From Bacillota bacterium (GTDB taxonomy: Bacteria; Bacillota; Clostridia; Peptostreptococcales; Anaerovoracaceae): a DNA stretch of 64,000 nt. The stretch spans positions 1-64,000 of the forward strand of contig JAFSCP010000045.1 in NCBI GenBank assembly GCA_017436705.1, read 5' to 3'. The translations under genes and the position numbers were made by a program. The notes below the pieces were generated by a model, which was given only the letters and a program-made list of their open reading frames with translations, had not been told where the DNA came from and ran no database searches. Below, one piece after another: positions 8,369 to 16,651 of this stretch (position 1 is its first letter; each line of letters starts with the position of its first letter).

Positions 8369-9433
8369 TTAAATTGTGCCGAGACGACGCTGAAGCTGTT
8401 CGGGGTTTTCTGCGTAGTCCATTGCGGTCTGATAAGAAATTCTGCCCTGCTGATAGAGGTTGATGATGGACTGGTCCATGGAAATCATGCCTTCGGCGCC
8501 GCCGGAGGCGATGGCCATGTCAATCTGGTGGCCTTTGTTTTCGCGGATCATGTTGCGGATAGCGCTGTTTACATGCATGATTTCGAAAGCCGGAACCATG
8601 TTGCCATCGATGTCAGGCAGAAGCTGCTGGGATACAACGGTGTGAAGCACGCCTGCAAGCTGGGTTCTGATCTGGCTCTGCTGATTGGCAGGAAAAGCGT
8701 CGATAACGCGGTCGATGGAACTTACTGCACCATTTGTGTGAAGGGTTGCCATGAGCAGGTGGCCGGTTTCAGCGGCAGTCATGGCGGTCTTTATGGTTTC
8801 GTGGTCGCGCATTTCGCCCAGCTGGATTACATCAGGAGACTGACGGAGGCAGGCACGGAGTGCAGAAAGGTAATCTGCAGTGTCTACCGCAATTTCACGC
8901 TGGCTGACAATGCTGCCCTGGTTTCTGTGAAGGAACTCGATAGGGTCCTCCAGAGTGATGATGTGGCAGTTCTTGGTTTTGTTGATACGGTCGATGAGGC
9001 AGGCCTGGGTAGTGGACTTGCCGCTGCCGGCAGTACCTGTAAAAAGAATCATGCCGCTGGACACATCTGCCAGATTCATAACTTCTTCCGGAATGTTCAT
9101 CTCCTGCCAGTCAGGAATTTCAAAGGAAACGATTCTGATGACCGCAGCCAGGGAGCCGCGCTGGCGGTAAGTGTTCACACGGAATCTGGCAAGCCCGGAC
9201 ACCGCAAATGAAAAATCATCGTCACCGGTAGCCATGTACTCATCCATGGATTTTCCGGCCAGTTCGTAGATTTCAGAAATGAGCTGCTTGGTCTGAGGCG
9301 GGAAGATTTTTTCGTCTTCCATAGGAACAATCTGTCCCTCCAGTTTCTGGCTGACAGCAGAGCCGGCAATGAGAAAAATATCAGATGCGCCGTCCTGAAC
9401 TGCAAGCTCAAGATATTCTTTTAAACTTTTCAT
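8369..9433 (-). CDS. pilT: PilT-like type IV pilus retraction ATPase
   Basis: A 354-residue secretion ATPase of the PilT/GspE family, expected to power pilus retraction from the cytoplasm. It has an N-terminal PAS-like domain (about 1-105), Walker A G-T-A-G-S-G-K-S at 133-140, the Asp box L-E-D-P-I-E-F at about 161, Walker B D-V-I-Q-L-G-E-M-R-D at 201-210 and a His box T-L-H-T-N. The usual PilT motif reads V-I-L-V-G-E-M-R-D, so Q-L is a small deviation. The start at 9433 follows AAAGGAGGA by 6-7 nt; an upstream in-frame ATG would overlap the preceding gene. It is the last gene of a leftward pilus-type operon that here lacks a PilB-type assembly ATPase. Confidence 0.9.
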   Translation of the reverse strand: MKSLKEYLELAVQDGASDIFLIAGSAVSQKLEGQIVPMEDEKIFPPQTKQLISEIYELAGKSMDEYMATGDDDFSFAVSGLARFRVNTYRQRGSLAAVIRIVSFEIPDWQEMNIPEEVMNLADVSSGMILFTGTAGSGKSTTQACLIDRINKTKNCHIITLEDPIEFLHRNQGSIVSQREIAVDTADYLSALRACLRQSPDVIQLGEMRDHETIKTAMTAAETGHLLMATLHTNGAVSSIDRVIDAFPANQQSQIRTQLAGVLHTVVSQQLLPDIDGNMVPAFEIMHVNSAIRNMIRENKGHQIDMAIASGGAEGMISMDQSIINLYQQGRISYQTAMDYAENPEQLQRRLGTI

Positions 9434-9450
9434 GAAAGAATCCTCCTTTA

Positions 9451-9852
9451 TCAGTTGCCGTCCCACAGATTGAGGGACTCATCGTTCTGCCAGCCGGCAG
9501 TGGAAACCATCTGCCACTGCAGGACTTCATAATCAGTACCGGAAATACGGACCTTTACCTGCAGCTCCAGTGTGTCTGAAGCAGGACAGGTGAAAGAATA
9601 AATGTCACCGTCTGCGCTGACGCCTTCCGGAATTTCTCCGGAGCGGAGAGCTGCGATGGTCTTTTCAGCCCGGCTGTCAGCTGCATAGTAGTCTGTAACT
9701 GACTGAGCGGCTTTTTCGCTGAGGCGGCTACCCGCGCTTGCTGTGGAAACTGACAGAATTGCAAAGACTGTCAGACAGAGCACAGAAAATATTATGAGCA
9801 GTGAACTGACTCCCATGACAGGGAATCTGAATCCATTTTTTTCTTTATTCAT
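9451..9852 (-). CDS. Membrane-anchored pilus-locus protein, function unknown
   Basis: About 133 residues with one N-terminal hydrophobic helix (about 13-37) preceded by basic residues, then an extracellular domain of about 95 residues. The helix placement resembles minor pilins or GspK-like pseudopilins, but there is no clear Gly-Phe prepilin cleavage site. The start at 9852 is chosen because AGGAGGT lies 7-8 nt upstream; it overlaps the preceding gene by 8 nt. Position between a prepilin-like gene and pilT suggests a minor subunit. No family name is assigned. Confidence 0.65.
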   Translation of the reverse strand: MNKEKNGFRFPVMGVSSLLIIFSVLCLTVFAILSVSTASAGSRLSEKAAQSVTDYYAADSRAEKTIAALRSGEIPEGVSADGDIYSFTCPASDTLELQVKVRISGTDYEVLQWQMVSTAGWQNDESLNLWDGN

Positions 9853-10270
9853 CAGATGCCACCTCCTGCCAGAAAATTTCAAGAGTGAAGACCGGCTCTG
9901 AAAGAGGGGCAGCAGCAGCGTCTGAGTATGGCGGAGGGGCAGCGCTGAGAAAAGCGCAGCCGAGGCCGCGGGTGTTTGTGGCGCGCTTTTCGGCGGTCAG
10001 GACGAAGTCCTGGCCGGGGATGGTCAGGGACTGACCATCAGCGCTGACCTTAGCATCCAGGATTGCGGCAGCATGGTCAAGGTTTCCGCTGCATGCTTTG
10101 ATGGTTTCTGCTGCAGTCTGAACCTGAATAACTGCCTGGTCGCGTATTGAGCTTTCGTAAGAAATCTGATCCGCCCAGACAAAGGCCCTTAGACAGAGGG
10201 CTGCAGTCAGGGAAAATATTAAAATCATTATAACAAGCTCGATGAGAGCCAGTGGCGTTTTGCTTTTCAA
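9845..10270 (-). CDS. Prepilin-like membrane protein
   Basis: A 141-residue protein starting M-K-S-K-T-P-L-A-L-I-E-L-V-I-M-I-L-I-F-S, a type IV prepilin-like N-terminus. The hydrophobic helix carries Glu at what would be mature position 5 or thereabouts, though the usual Gly before the cleavage point is replaced. The soluble part (about 35-141) has no recognisable domain. Its start overlaps the previous gene's stop by 4 nt and its end overlaps the next start. It is likely a minor pilin or pseudopilin. Confidence 0.7.
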   Translation of the reverse strand: MKSKTPLALIELVIMILIFSLTAALCLRAFVWADQISYESSIRDQAVIQVQTAAETIKACSGNLDHAAAILDAKVSADGQSLTIPGQDFVLTAEKRATNTRGLGCAFLSAAPPPYSDAAAAPLSEPVFTLEIFWQEVASDE

Positions 10271-10761
10271 CTGAGAGCCTCCTTTCCGCCGCGGATAAAG
10301 AGGGCAATGTCTGAAGTCCGGCCGGAAGTGTCTGTGACAGTGACAGAAAGAAGGTCGTCTTCCAGAGAAATATCAAGGGCTGAGGCCTTCAGGATTTTTT
10401 CACCCAGGTCAGGGTCTCCCGCAGTGTCTTCTGCCGTAAAATATTCTCTCAGCCAGCCGCCGGAGCAGTATATGTAAGTAGTATATTGTTCGCCGTCATA
10501 GGTTTCCGGGAGTACAAGAGCATCTCCATCACCGAAGTCAGTAATTGTAACCGCAGCAGGATCTGCAGCCTGACGGACGCGGGTGGTCAGGTAGTGAGCA
10601 CAGGTGCGCCTGCTGAAAGCAGCCTGATCGCGGTCATTGAGCTTCTGGTAGGTATTTATACCCATGAGAAGTACCGCCACGATGCACACAGCAAAGATGG
10701 CGAAAAGGACCATGGAAAAAAGGCCGGCTATGGAGTTTTTATTGCTCAAAGTTTTTTTCAT
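10267..10761 (-). CDS. DUF4860-like pilus-locus protein
   Basis: A 164-residue protein with one membrane helix (about 12-36) after a K-N-S-I-A-G-L-F motif, then R-D-Q-A-A-F-S-R-R-T-C-A-H-Y and a beta-rich extracellular domain. This matches what I recall of DUF4860 proteins found in clostridial type IV pilus loci; that recollection is the only basis for the name. It overlaps the downstream prepilin-like gene by 4 nt. It probably acts as a minor pilin or assembly factor. Confidence 0.68.
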   Translation of the reverse strand: MKKTLSNKNSIAGLFSMVLFAIFAVCIVAVLLMGINTYQKLNDRDQAAFSRRTCAHYLTTRVRQAADPAAVTITDFGDGDALVLPETYDGEQYTTYIYCSGGWLREYFTAEDTAGDPDLGEKILKASALDISLEDDLLSVTVTDTSGRTSDIALFIRGGKEALS

Positions 10762-10766
10762 ATGTA

Positions 10767-11069
10767 TTACTCTTTTTTCAGGACTGTAATATCAGGCATG
10801 ATATTGGAAGCGAAAATATCATAATGTACCTGATAGAGATTTTCGTCAATCTGTATGCCGTAATGCTTTGCCAGATAATCAGTGTCAGGAGGGTAGATAC
10901 CCTCAGCTGCATAACATGCCACCGCAGCCCTGCGGATGGACTCTTCCAGCTGCAGCAAGGCTTCATCGGAACTGGCTCTGTCCAGCTCTGAAACCATGGT
11001 AAAAAAACCGATGACGATGGCAATAAGTAGTACCGGTATTAAAATCTGCAGTGAAAGAAACTTTTTCAT
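10767..11069 (-). CDS. Small membrane-anchored pilus-locus protein
   Basis: A 100-residue protein with one N-terminal membrane helix (about 7-26) and an extracellular segment containing A-A-V-A-C-Y-A-A-E-G-I-Y-P-P, where an amphipathic helix is followed by Y-P-x-x-x-x-Y-L. That pattern resembles the helix and start of the globular domain of small pseudopilins. It lies 5 nt from the DUF4860-like gene and 13 nt from the pilC-like gene. Function unknown beyond its place in the locus. Confidence 0.65.
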   Translation of the reverse strand: MKKFLSLQILIPVLLIAIVIGFFTMVSELDRASSDEALLQLEESIRRAAVACYAAEGIYPPDTDYLAKHYGIQIDENLYQVHYDIFASNIMPDITVLKKE

Positions 11070-11082
11070 AAAATCACCTGAA

Positions 11083-12129
11083 TTAACCTATGGCCGCCAT
11101 GATTTCCATCAGCGGCAGCATTACGGAAAGTAAAATCAGTCCGATAAGGACGGAAGTAACGATTATGAGGGCAGGCTCCACCATGGAAACCTTCTGCGCC
11201 AGAGCATCCTCGCTGTCCTCCAGAAGGCGGGAAGCAATGCTGGACATGGCGCTGCCGACCGCGCCGCCCTTTATACCGGCCTCCAGAAGGCGGCACTCGG
11301 CCTGCGGCAGAACTCCGTTCTGACGCAGGGCCTGCGCCAGCGGCATCCCGTCCGCCAGTGCGCCGGCGCAGGCGCGGCAGCGCCTGCTTGCGTCAGGGAT
11401 ATCCTCCACAAGAGTGGCGGCCTGACAAAGGGCTTCTTCTATGGACAGGCCGCTTCCGATTCCCATGGCAAGCGCCTGGGCGATGCGGGCCATATTGATT
11501 TTTTCTGATACACCTTTATTTCCGAATTTTCTGCGCCATAAGCCAAGCACCTTTTCACGGAAACTGCCGGAAGCACCGAAAGCTCCCAGAAACAGTACCG
11601 CTGCGCCCAGAACAAGGCAAAGCACCGGCATTGCAGCGTCCATGGCCTGGCCGAGAGCCAGCAGCCCTCCGGCAACGCCTGTCAGGCTGCTGCCCAGCTG
11701 GGCATAGACCTGGTCGAATACAGGCAGAACCTTTACCAGCAATACCACTATAACAGCCAGCATTACAAGCAGCAGAACTGCCGGATATAAAAGTGCAGAC
11801 CGGATCTGCCTTTCCAGGCGAAGCCGGTCTTCATAATATTCTGCAAGAGAATCAAGGGCTTCTTCCGTACGCCCTGTACGCTCGCCTGTTTCAATAAGGC
11901 CGCATACATAAGCAGGAAAAGCCCCGGTCCGGCTGAAAATTTCAGCCAGAGGCATGCCGCAGTCGGCATCTTTGGCCATGGACTGCAGCATCTCTTTATA
12001 TTCTTTTTTTTCTTCGTCTTCTGCCAGAAGTGCGAGCCCGTCACCGGTACCGACTCCGGCGCAGATAAGCATATGGAGGCCCTGGCAAAGACGGCTGATT
12101 TCATCGTTGGAGAGTCGTAATTGTTTCAT
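11083..12129 (-). CDS. pilC: Type II secretion/pilus inner-membrane platform protein (PilC/GspF)
   Basis: About 348 residues with two T2SSF domains (about 10-130 and 215-335), each followed by membrane segments (about 150-172, 180-208 and a C-terminal helix near 310-340). The motif L-C-Q-G-L-H-M-L-I-C-A-G-V and the repeated G-M-P-L-A-E/Q are typical. PilC/GspF is the membrane platform on which pilin subunits are assembled or removed by the ATPase. The start at 12129 has AAGGA upstream and avoids a 38-bp overlap with the preceding gene that a longer start would need. Confidence 0.88.
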   Translation of the reverse strand: MKQLRLSNDEISRLCQGLHMLICAGVGTGDGLALLAEDEEKKEYKEMLQSMAKDADCGMPLAEIFSRTGAFPAYVCGLIETGERTGRTEEALDSLAEYYEDRLRLERQIRSALLYPAVLLLVMLAVIVVLLVKVLPVFDQVYAQLGSSLTGVAGGLLALGQAMDAAMPVLCLVLGAAVLFLGAFGASGSFREKVLGLWRRKFGNKGVSEKINMARIAQALAMGIGSGLSIEEALCQAATLVEDIPDASRRCRACAGALADGMPLAQALRQNGVLPQAECRLLEAGIKGGAVGSAMSSIASRLLEDSEDALAQKVSMVEPALIIVTSVLIGLILLSVMLPLMEIMAAIG

Positions 12130-12145
12130 ATATGATTCCTTGATA

Positions 12146-13099
12146 TCAGTAGAAGTATTTTGCGGTATAGTTTTCACCATCACCGATGTATTTCATGATT
12201 TCTTTACTCTGTTTAGCTGAAGATGCAAATGTAGGGTCCATTCTTTCCCAGCTGCTGCCGTCGAAGAAAATCACTCCGTCAACCCAGCCTTCGCCTTCAA
12301 CATAAACATTGATCCAGGCATGGTAGGCGTCTCCCGCATAGCCCACAACCAGCTTGCAAGGTACGTCCTGGCTTCTGAGCATAGCAGTCATAAGGGAAGC
12401 GTAGTCGAAACAGATGCCTTTCTTTTCTTTGTAGACCTTATCCAGTTCAGGAAGGTAACCGCTCTTTACTGTTTTTGCTTTTTCTTTATCGTAAGTAAAG
12501 TTCTTTACAACATAATTGTAGACTTTTTCGACTTTTTTCAGCGGATCCTTTATATCTTTAGTCAGTTTGGCTGCGCGGGCAACTGTTTTAGGTGCGTCTA
12601 TGTAATCCACATACTGATTAGGTCTGAGGAAAGGTGCGAACTCATCTTTCATTTTTACATCGGCAGAAAGAGAGAGCGCCACAGCATATTTGTTTCCTGA
12701 TACGTTTTCAAGAACGGTAATCTGGTATCTGCCGTTTTCATCAGTGAGAGGGAAGATTTCCCACTCTTCAGGGTCCAGGTTGTAGGTATATGTGGTGGAC
12801 GGACCTTTAACCTGAGCCTTGAGCTTTTTCTGTGTGTCTTTAAGGTATTTTACCATTATATAACCGTCTTCGGTATTTGAGTAGTCTATGACTGCCCTGG
12901 TATTTTCTTTTACAAGCTTTCCGGATGCTTCCACGTCAAAAGTGTCCGGCACAGCTGCAGGAGCTTCTGCCAGAATTACAGCTTCTTCTTCAATTTCAAC
13001 AACGTCGCCTGCAAGACCGGCTTCCTGTCCGCAGCCTGCAAAGCATCCCAGCACCAGCATCATTGCCAGTAGTAATGATATTTTCCTGGTCATTTTCAT
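12146..13099 (-). CDS. Transglutaminase-like lipoprotein
   Basis: A 317-residue secreted lipoprotein. The start at 13099 follows GAGGTG by 6 nt, and the lipobox L-G-C-F-A-G-C places the lipidated Cys at about 23. The N-terminal half is an uncharacterised beta-rich domain; the C-terminal half is a transglutaminase/cysteine-protease fold with catalytic Cys about 230 (K-G-I-C-F-D-Y-A), His about 260 (Y-H-A-W-I) and Asp about 288 (M-D-P-T-F). Such proteins act outside the cell on peptides or cell-wall cross-bridges. It is 16 nt upstream of the pilC-like gene and probably heads the pilus operon. Confidence 0.87.
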   Translation of the reverse strand: MKMTRKISLLLAMMLVLGCFAGCGQEAGLAGDVVEIEEEAVILAEAPAAVPDTFDVEASGKLVKENTRAVIDYSNTEDGYIMVKYLKDTQKKLKAQVKGPSTTYTYNLDPEEWEIFPLTDENGRYQITVLENVSGNKYAVALSLSADVKMKDEFAPFLRPNQYVDYIDAPKTVARAAKLTKDIKDPLKKVEKVYNYVVKNFTYDKEKAKTVKSGYLPELDKVYKEKKGICFDYASLMTAMLRSQDVPCKLVVGYAGDAYHAWINVYVEGEGWVDGVIFFDGSSWERMDPTFASSAKQSKEIMKYIGDGENYTAKYFY

Positions 13100-13238
13100 A
13101 ACGCGCACCTCGTTTCTGTCTACATTATAATATAAATACCCCATTTTGTAAAATCAGTATATCATGCTGCCCGTTACAAAAAACGTTACATTTTGAAGTA
13201 ATATATTCAAAAATACGCAAAAATTCAAAAAAGTCCGG

Positions 13239-13781
13239 TTAACGGACTTCATTGATACCCATATTTGCAAGCTCATCAGCTCTGTTGTTCATGGCGGTGA
13301 TGTACTTGAAATCTTCGAAGGAAAAGCGCGCGCCGTTCCATTCGACAAATTTCGAGTATAACTTATCGAAATCTGTGGACTTGCTGTTTAAGTTCACATG
13401 TCCCTTCACCCGGAAAAACTGCACCTTGTGCTGGCGCACCAGAGCAAGAAGCTCTTTCCAAAGTTCCTGGTTTTCCACGGACTTGCGTGCAGCATTTTTC
13501 CAGCCGTTCTTTTCCCAGGACTCATACCATTTTTCGCGGAAGCAGTTCATCACGTAGGAACTGTCGGAAAAGACTTCGATAGTGTATCCCGGCCCTTTCA
13601 GTGCCTTGAAAGCCTCGATGACTGCGGTCAGTTCCATACGGTTGTTGGTAGTGTTTACCTCGCCTCCGTGGAGCTCTTTGCGGTGCTCTCCGTACTCAAG
13701 AATTGCTCCCCAGCCGCCGAAATTTTCGTCTGACTGGTTGCCGGAGCAGCCGCCGTCTGTATATATTCTCAGAATTGCCAT
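13239..13781 (-). CDS. rnhA: Ribonuclease H
   Basis: A 180-residue cytoplasmic RNase HI that cleaves RNA in RNA-DNA hybrids. The catalytic residues are visible: Asp in I-Y-T-D-G-G-C-S-G-N (about 8), Glu in N-N-R-M-E-L (about 48), Asp in F-S-D-S-S-Y-V (about 72) and the C-terminal Asp in N-N-R-A-D-E-L-A. It is slightly longer than the E. coli enzyme because of an insertion before the last motif. The start at 13781 follows GGGAGGA by 5 nt; the ATG two codons upstream overlaps that Shine-Dalgarno. Monocistronic, divergent from the YycJ-type gene. Confidence 0.92.
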   Translation of the reverse strand: MAILRIYTDGGCSGNQSDENFGGWGAILEYGEHRKELHGGEVNTTNNRMELTAVIEAFKALKGPGYTIEVFSDSSYVMNCFREKWYESWEKNGWKNAARKSVENQELWKELLALVRQHKVQFFRVKGHVNLNSKSTDFDKLYSKFVEWNGARFSFEDFKYITAMNNRADELANMGINEVR

Positions 13782-13902
13782 AAGCATCCTCCCGTTTTCT
13801 AAATTATACTATGTATATTATGGCCTATTTTCATAGATTTTACAACGAAAAAATGTTATAATCAGTGACAGACACAGAACAAAACGGAGAAACGAAGCAT
13901 AT

Positions 13903-14712
13903 ATGGAACTTGGAATCTGCAGTTTTGCCAGCGGAAGCAGCGGCAACTGCTATCTCATAAAAAGTGAAAACACAAATCTTATTCTGGATGCAGGTCTCAG
14001 CGCCAAGCGGATCTGCGAAGGGCTTGCAGCCTGCGGCACTGACCCGAAGGAAGTGGGGGCCATTCTCATAACACACGAACACATCGACCACGTAAAGGGT
14101 CTTCAGGTCTTTACTAAAAAAGCGCCGGCTGCTAAAATCCTCATGTCTGTGGGCACCGGCTGCGCCCTTGCCCGCAAATCGGGCCTGCCTGTACCGGAAA
14201 GGATGATAAATGTAGGCGGCGGGGAGACTTTCCTTATCGGGGATATTTACGTGACCGCTATAAGTCTTTCCCACGATGCTGACGAGCCTCTTGGCTACAC
14301 TTTTGAAAAAAACGGCCGCAAAATCGCGGTCATCACAGACACAGGCTACATAACCGAAGAGATTTACGAAAATATCAAAGATGCAGACCTGCTGGTGCTG
14401 GAAGCCAACCACGAGCGCAACATCCTGCTCATGGGCAAATACCCGTACCCGCTGAAACACAGAATTCTCAGCGACATAGGCCATCTTTCCAACGAGGCAG
14501 CGGCACTTTGCCTTCAGCGAATTCTCAGAGAACCGGCACATAAGCAGGAACTGAAGGTGCTTCTTGCTCACCTGAGCCAGGAAAACAACACGCCGCATCA
14601 GGCGCTCATCACCATAAAAAACATCCTTGAAGAGGGAAATTTTTACGAAGGCAGTCACTACCACATGGAAGTGGCGCCGAGGGACTGCCCGGGCAGGCTC
14701 ATTGAACTTTAG
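13903..14712 (+). CDS. MBL-fold metallohydrolase (YycJ/WalJ type)
   Basis: A 269-residue metallo-beta-lactamase-fold enzyme with S-F-A-S-G-S-S-G-N-C near the N-terminus, the metal motif T-H-E-H-I-D-H (about 52-58), and later Asp/His ligands including I-T-D-T-G-Y and G-H-L-S. This matches YycJ/WalJ-family exonuclease-like proteins, which in Bacillus and relatives lie next to rlmH and are linked to DNA mismatch repair or cell-wall regulation. Here the rlmH gene follows 12 nt downstream, the same order as in many Firmicutes, but the WalRK genes are absent. Confidence 0.9.
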   Translation: MELGICSFASGSSGNCYLIKSENTNLILDAGLSAKRICEGLAACGTDPKEVGAILITHEHIDHVKGLQVFTKKAPAAKILMSVGTGCALARKSGLPVPERMINVGGGETFLIGDIYVTAISLSHDADEPLGYTFEKNGRKIAVITDTGYITEEIYENIKDADLLVLEANHERNILLMGKYPYPLKHRILSDIGHLSNEAAALCLQRILREPAHKQELKVLLAHLSQENNTPHQALITIKNILEEGNFYEGSHYHMEVAPRDCPGRLIEL

Positions 14713-14724
14713 GAGGTAAAACAA

Positions 14725-15204
14725 GTGAACATTCAGATAATCTGCATAGGCAAACTCAAAGAAAAATACTGGACAGACGCCATCGCCGAATATTCCAAGC
14801 GCCTTTCCCGCTACTGCACTCTGGAAATCATCGAGCTGAAAGAAGCCCGCCTGCCGGACAAAGCCAGCCCGGCCGACGAGGAAAATGTGAAGCTTGAAGA
14901 GGGCCGTTCAATCCTCAAGGCTATCAAAGATGGTACTTACGTAATAACTCTGGAAATCCTGGGCAAACAGCTCACATCTCCGGAACTTGCGGACAAAATC
15001 CAGACTCTTTCCATCGAGGGCAAGAGCAATGTGGCCTTTATCATCGGCGGTAGTCTTGGCCTTTCTGCGGAAGTGAGCAGGCGCGCTGACTACAAGCTGA
15101 GCTTCTCCAAGATGACCTTCCCTCACCAGATGATGCGCGTAATTCTGCTGGAGCAGATTTACCGCGGTTTTAAGATCATCAAGAACGAAGCCTATCATAA
15201 ATAA
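14725..15204 (+). CDS. rlmH: 23S rRNA (pseudouridine-1915-N3) methyltransferase RlmH
   Basis: A 159-residue SPOUT methyltransferase that N3-methylates pseudouridine 1915 in helix 69 of 23S rRNA. It uses a GTG start preceded by AGGAGG. The SAM-binding trefoil knot is shown by I-I-G-G-S-L-G-L-S and the C-terminal R-V-I-L-L-E-Q-I-Y-R-G-F-K-I-I and N-E-A-Y-H-K ending. Length and both motifs are standard for the family. Confidence 0.96.
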   Translation: MNIQIICIGKLKEKYWTDAIAEYSKRLSRYCTLEIIELKEARLPDKASPADEENVKLEEGRSILKAIKDGTYVITLEILGKQLTSPELADKIQTLSIEGKSNVAFIIGGSLGLSAEVSRRADYKLSFSKMTFPHQMMRVILLEQIYRGFKIIKNEAYHK

Positions 15205-15221
15205 TATAACTCAAAAACACC

Positions 15222-15254
15222 AAAGGACACTGCAATCGCTGCAATGTCCTTTTT
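15222..15254. terminator. Bidirectional terminator between rlmH and ArsR gene
   Basis: AAAGGACA ... TGTCCTTTTT stem with an inner TGCA/TGCA pair, sitting between convergent genes with A- and T-rich flanks on both sides. Confidence 0.75.
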
Positions 15255-15256
15255 CT

Positions 15257-15580
15257 TTACTGTACTGAAAACTTCTTGGTCGCATTGAGGTACTGCATGA
15301 GCATACCCAGGTTGACATAGTAGTAGGAGAATTTCTCCTGTTTCTTGATTTCGATGAGGCCGGAATCCACCAGCTTTTTCATGTGCTGGGACACGGTGGC
15401 CTGAGCGTAGCCGAAATGGGCTGTCAGGTCTTTGTTGCATACCTGCACCATGGCGCGGTTGGCCTGCATTATATATTTGAACATTTTGATTCTGGCAGGA
15501 TGGGCAAGTGCATCGGAAACCGTTGCAATGAGCAGTACTTCCTCCTCCAGCATTTTGTCTGTATCTTTTCTGAGACGCAT
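15257..15580 (-). CDS. ArsR/SmtB-type winged-helix regulator
   Basis: A 107-residue dimeric repressor-like protein with the ArsR-family helix-turn-helix: D-A-L-A-H-P-A-R-I-K-M-F, then A-Q-A-T-V-S-Q-H-M-K-K-L-V-D-S-G-L-I. One Cys (V-C-N-K-D-L) sits near the position of the metal-binding box, but the full C-x-C-x-x-C motif is missing, so a metal ligand set is not evident. No adjacent transporter or efflux gene suggests a target. A good Shine-Dalgarno (AGGAG) precedes the ATG. Confidence 0.87.
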   Translation of the reverse strand: MRLRKDTDKMLEEEVLLIATVSDALAHPARIKMFKYIMQANRAMVQVCNKDLTAHFGYAQATVSQHMKKLVDSGLIEIKKQEKFSYYYVNLGMLMQYLNATKKFSVQ

Positions 15581-15760
15581 ATTTAAAACTCCTTCCGGTG
15601 TGGTTTCTTCGTATGCGGAAAGTCCGCAAGCCTTTATATTATGACAGAAAAACTGATTTTTTTCAAGGATAATGTTAATGGCTGCTTGGCTGTAAATAAA
15701 TTACATATTATAATAAAATTGTAAATAGTTTACAAATGGTGTACCAATAAGGCGGAAACT

Positions 15761-16585
15761 ATGACAAGAACATTAAAAGACCTGAATTTGTGTGATGATT
15801 TTCTGTTTTACTTCGTGATGCAGGAGCCGGAGCTGGTTACAGGACTTCTGGAGCTGACGCTGGACCTTCCCGGCAGAATTGAAAAAATTGAATATCTTGA
15901 AGGCGAAAAAACACTGAAGAACGGTTATACAGGCAAAGGTGTAAGGCTGGACGTTTATGTGAGGACTGACAATCTGACTGTGTATAACATTGAGATACAA
16001 CAGCGCCGCAAACGCTCTCTCGCCAAGCGAAGCAGAAAATACCAGAGTTCCATAGACGTGGAAATATTGAAAAAAGGGGAAGATTATGATAAACTGAAAC
16101 CACAGTACATAATATTTATCTGTACATTTGACCCGTTCGACAGAAATCTGTGGAGATATACGTTTTCCAACAAGTGTCATGAGGATAATACTTTGGCTCT
16201 TGGTGATGAGACCACGAAAGTCTTTCTTAATACCCGTGGCAATATGGCTGGCGCCAGTAAGGAAATGTGCGAATTCCTTTGGTTTCTGGAACATTCAAGT
16301 CCGCAGGAAGCAGCAAAGGCAGAAAGCTTGTTTGTCCGTTCATTGTCGGAGAAAGTCGAACAGGTAAAAGAAAGCGAAGAAATGGGAGGGATGTTTATGA
16401 CTTTTGAAGATAAACTAAAAGACCTTCAGTGGGAATATGAAGATATGCTGGCTGAGAAGGACGCTGAAATCAAGGCTCTAAAAGAAGCCCAGGCAGCAAG
16501 CAAGAAAGAAATGGCAGAACTTTTGAGAAAACAGGGTGTATCAGAAGATATCATCCGCGCTGTTACAGGTGAATGTTCTGAATAG
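15761..16585 (+). CDS. Rpn-family PD-(D/E)XK nuclease
   Basis: A 274-residue protein of the Rpn/YhgA-like (PDDEXK_2) family, annotated in databases as recombination-promoting nuclease or putative transposase. The nuclease core is visible: L-D-V-Y-V-R ... Y-N-I-E-I-Q, giving the D-x(n)-E-x-Q catalytic set near residues 66-84. The C-terminal 90 residues are a charged coiled coil typical of the family. No terminal repeats or target duplications flank it, so it does not look like part of an insertion sequence. It is a stand-alone gene with an AGGCGG site before the ATG. Confidence 0.86.
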   Translation: MTRTLKDLNLCDDFLFYFVMQEPELVTGLLELTLDLPGRIEKIEYLEGEKTLKNGYTGKGVRLDVYVRTDNLTVYNIEIQQRRKRSLAKRSRKYQSSIDVEILKKGEDYDKLKPQYIIFICTFDPFDRNLWRYTFSNKCHEDNTLALGDETTKVFLNTRGNMAGASKEMCEFLWFLEHSSPQEAAKAESLFVRSLSEKVEQVKESEEMGGMFMTFEDKLKDLQWEYEDMLAEKDAEIKALKEAQAASKKEMAELLRKQGVSEDIIRAVTGECSE

Positions 16586-16651
16586 ACATCTTGCTGAATG
16601 CATGTTATAATATTAGCAAACAATCATATGTATCAGAAAGGGGCTGATTTC

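Noticed and set aside
8330-9211. 293-codon rightward frame opposite the pilT-like gene
   Set aside because: PilT Walker motifs on the minus strand are unambiguous; the plus frame begins in the terminator stem.
13840-14724. 294-codon leftward frame opposite the YycJ-type gene
   Set aside because: Shadow; the plus strand carries the metallo-beta-lactamase motif.
15761-16585. Rpn-family gene as an insertion sequence transposase
   Set aside because: No terminal inverted repeats or target duplication around the gene; the family is a nuclease present as single genes.
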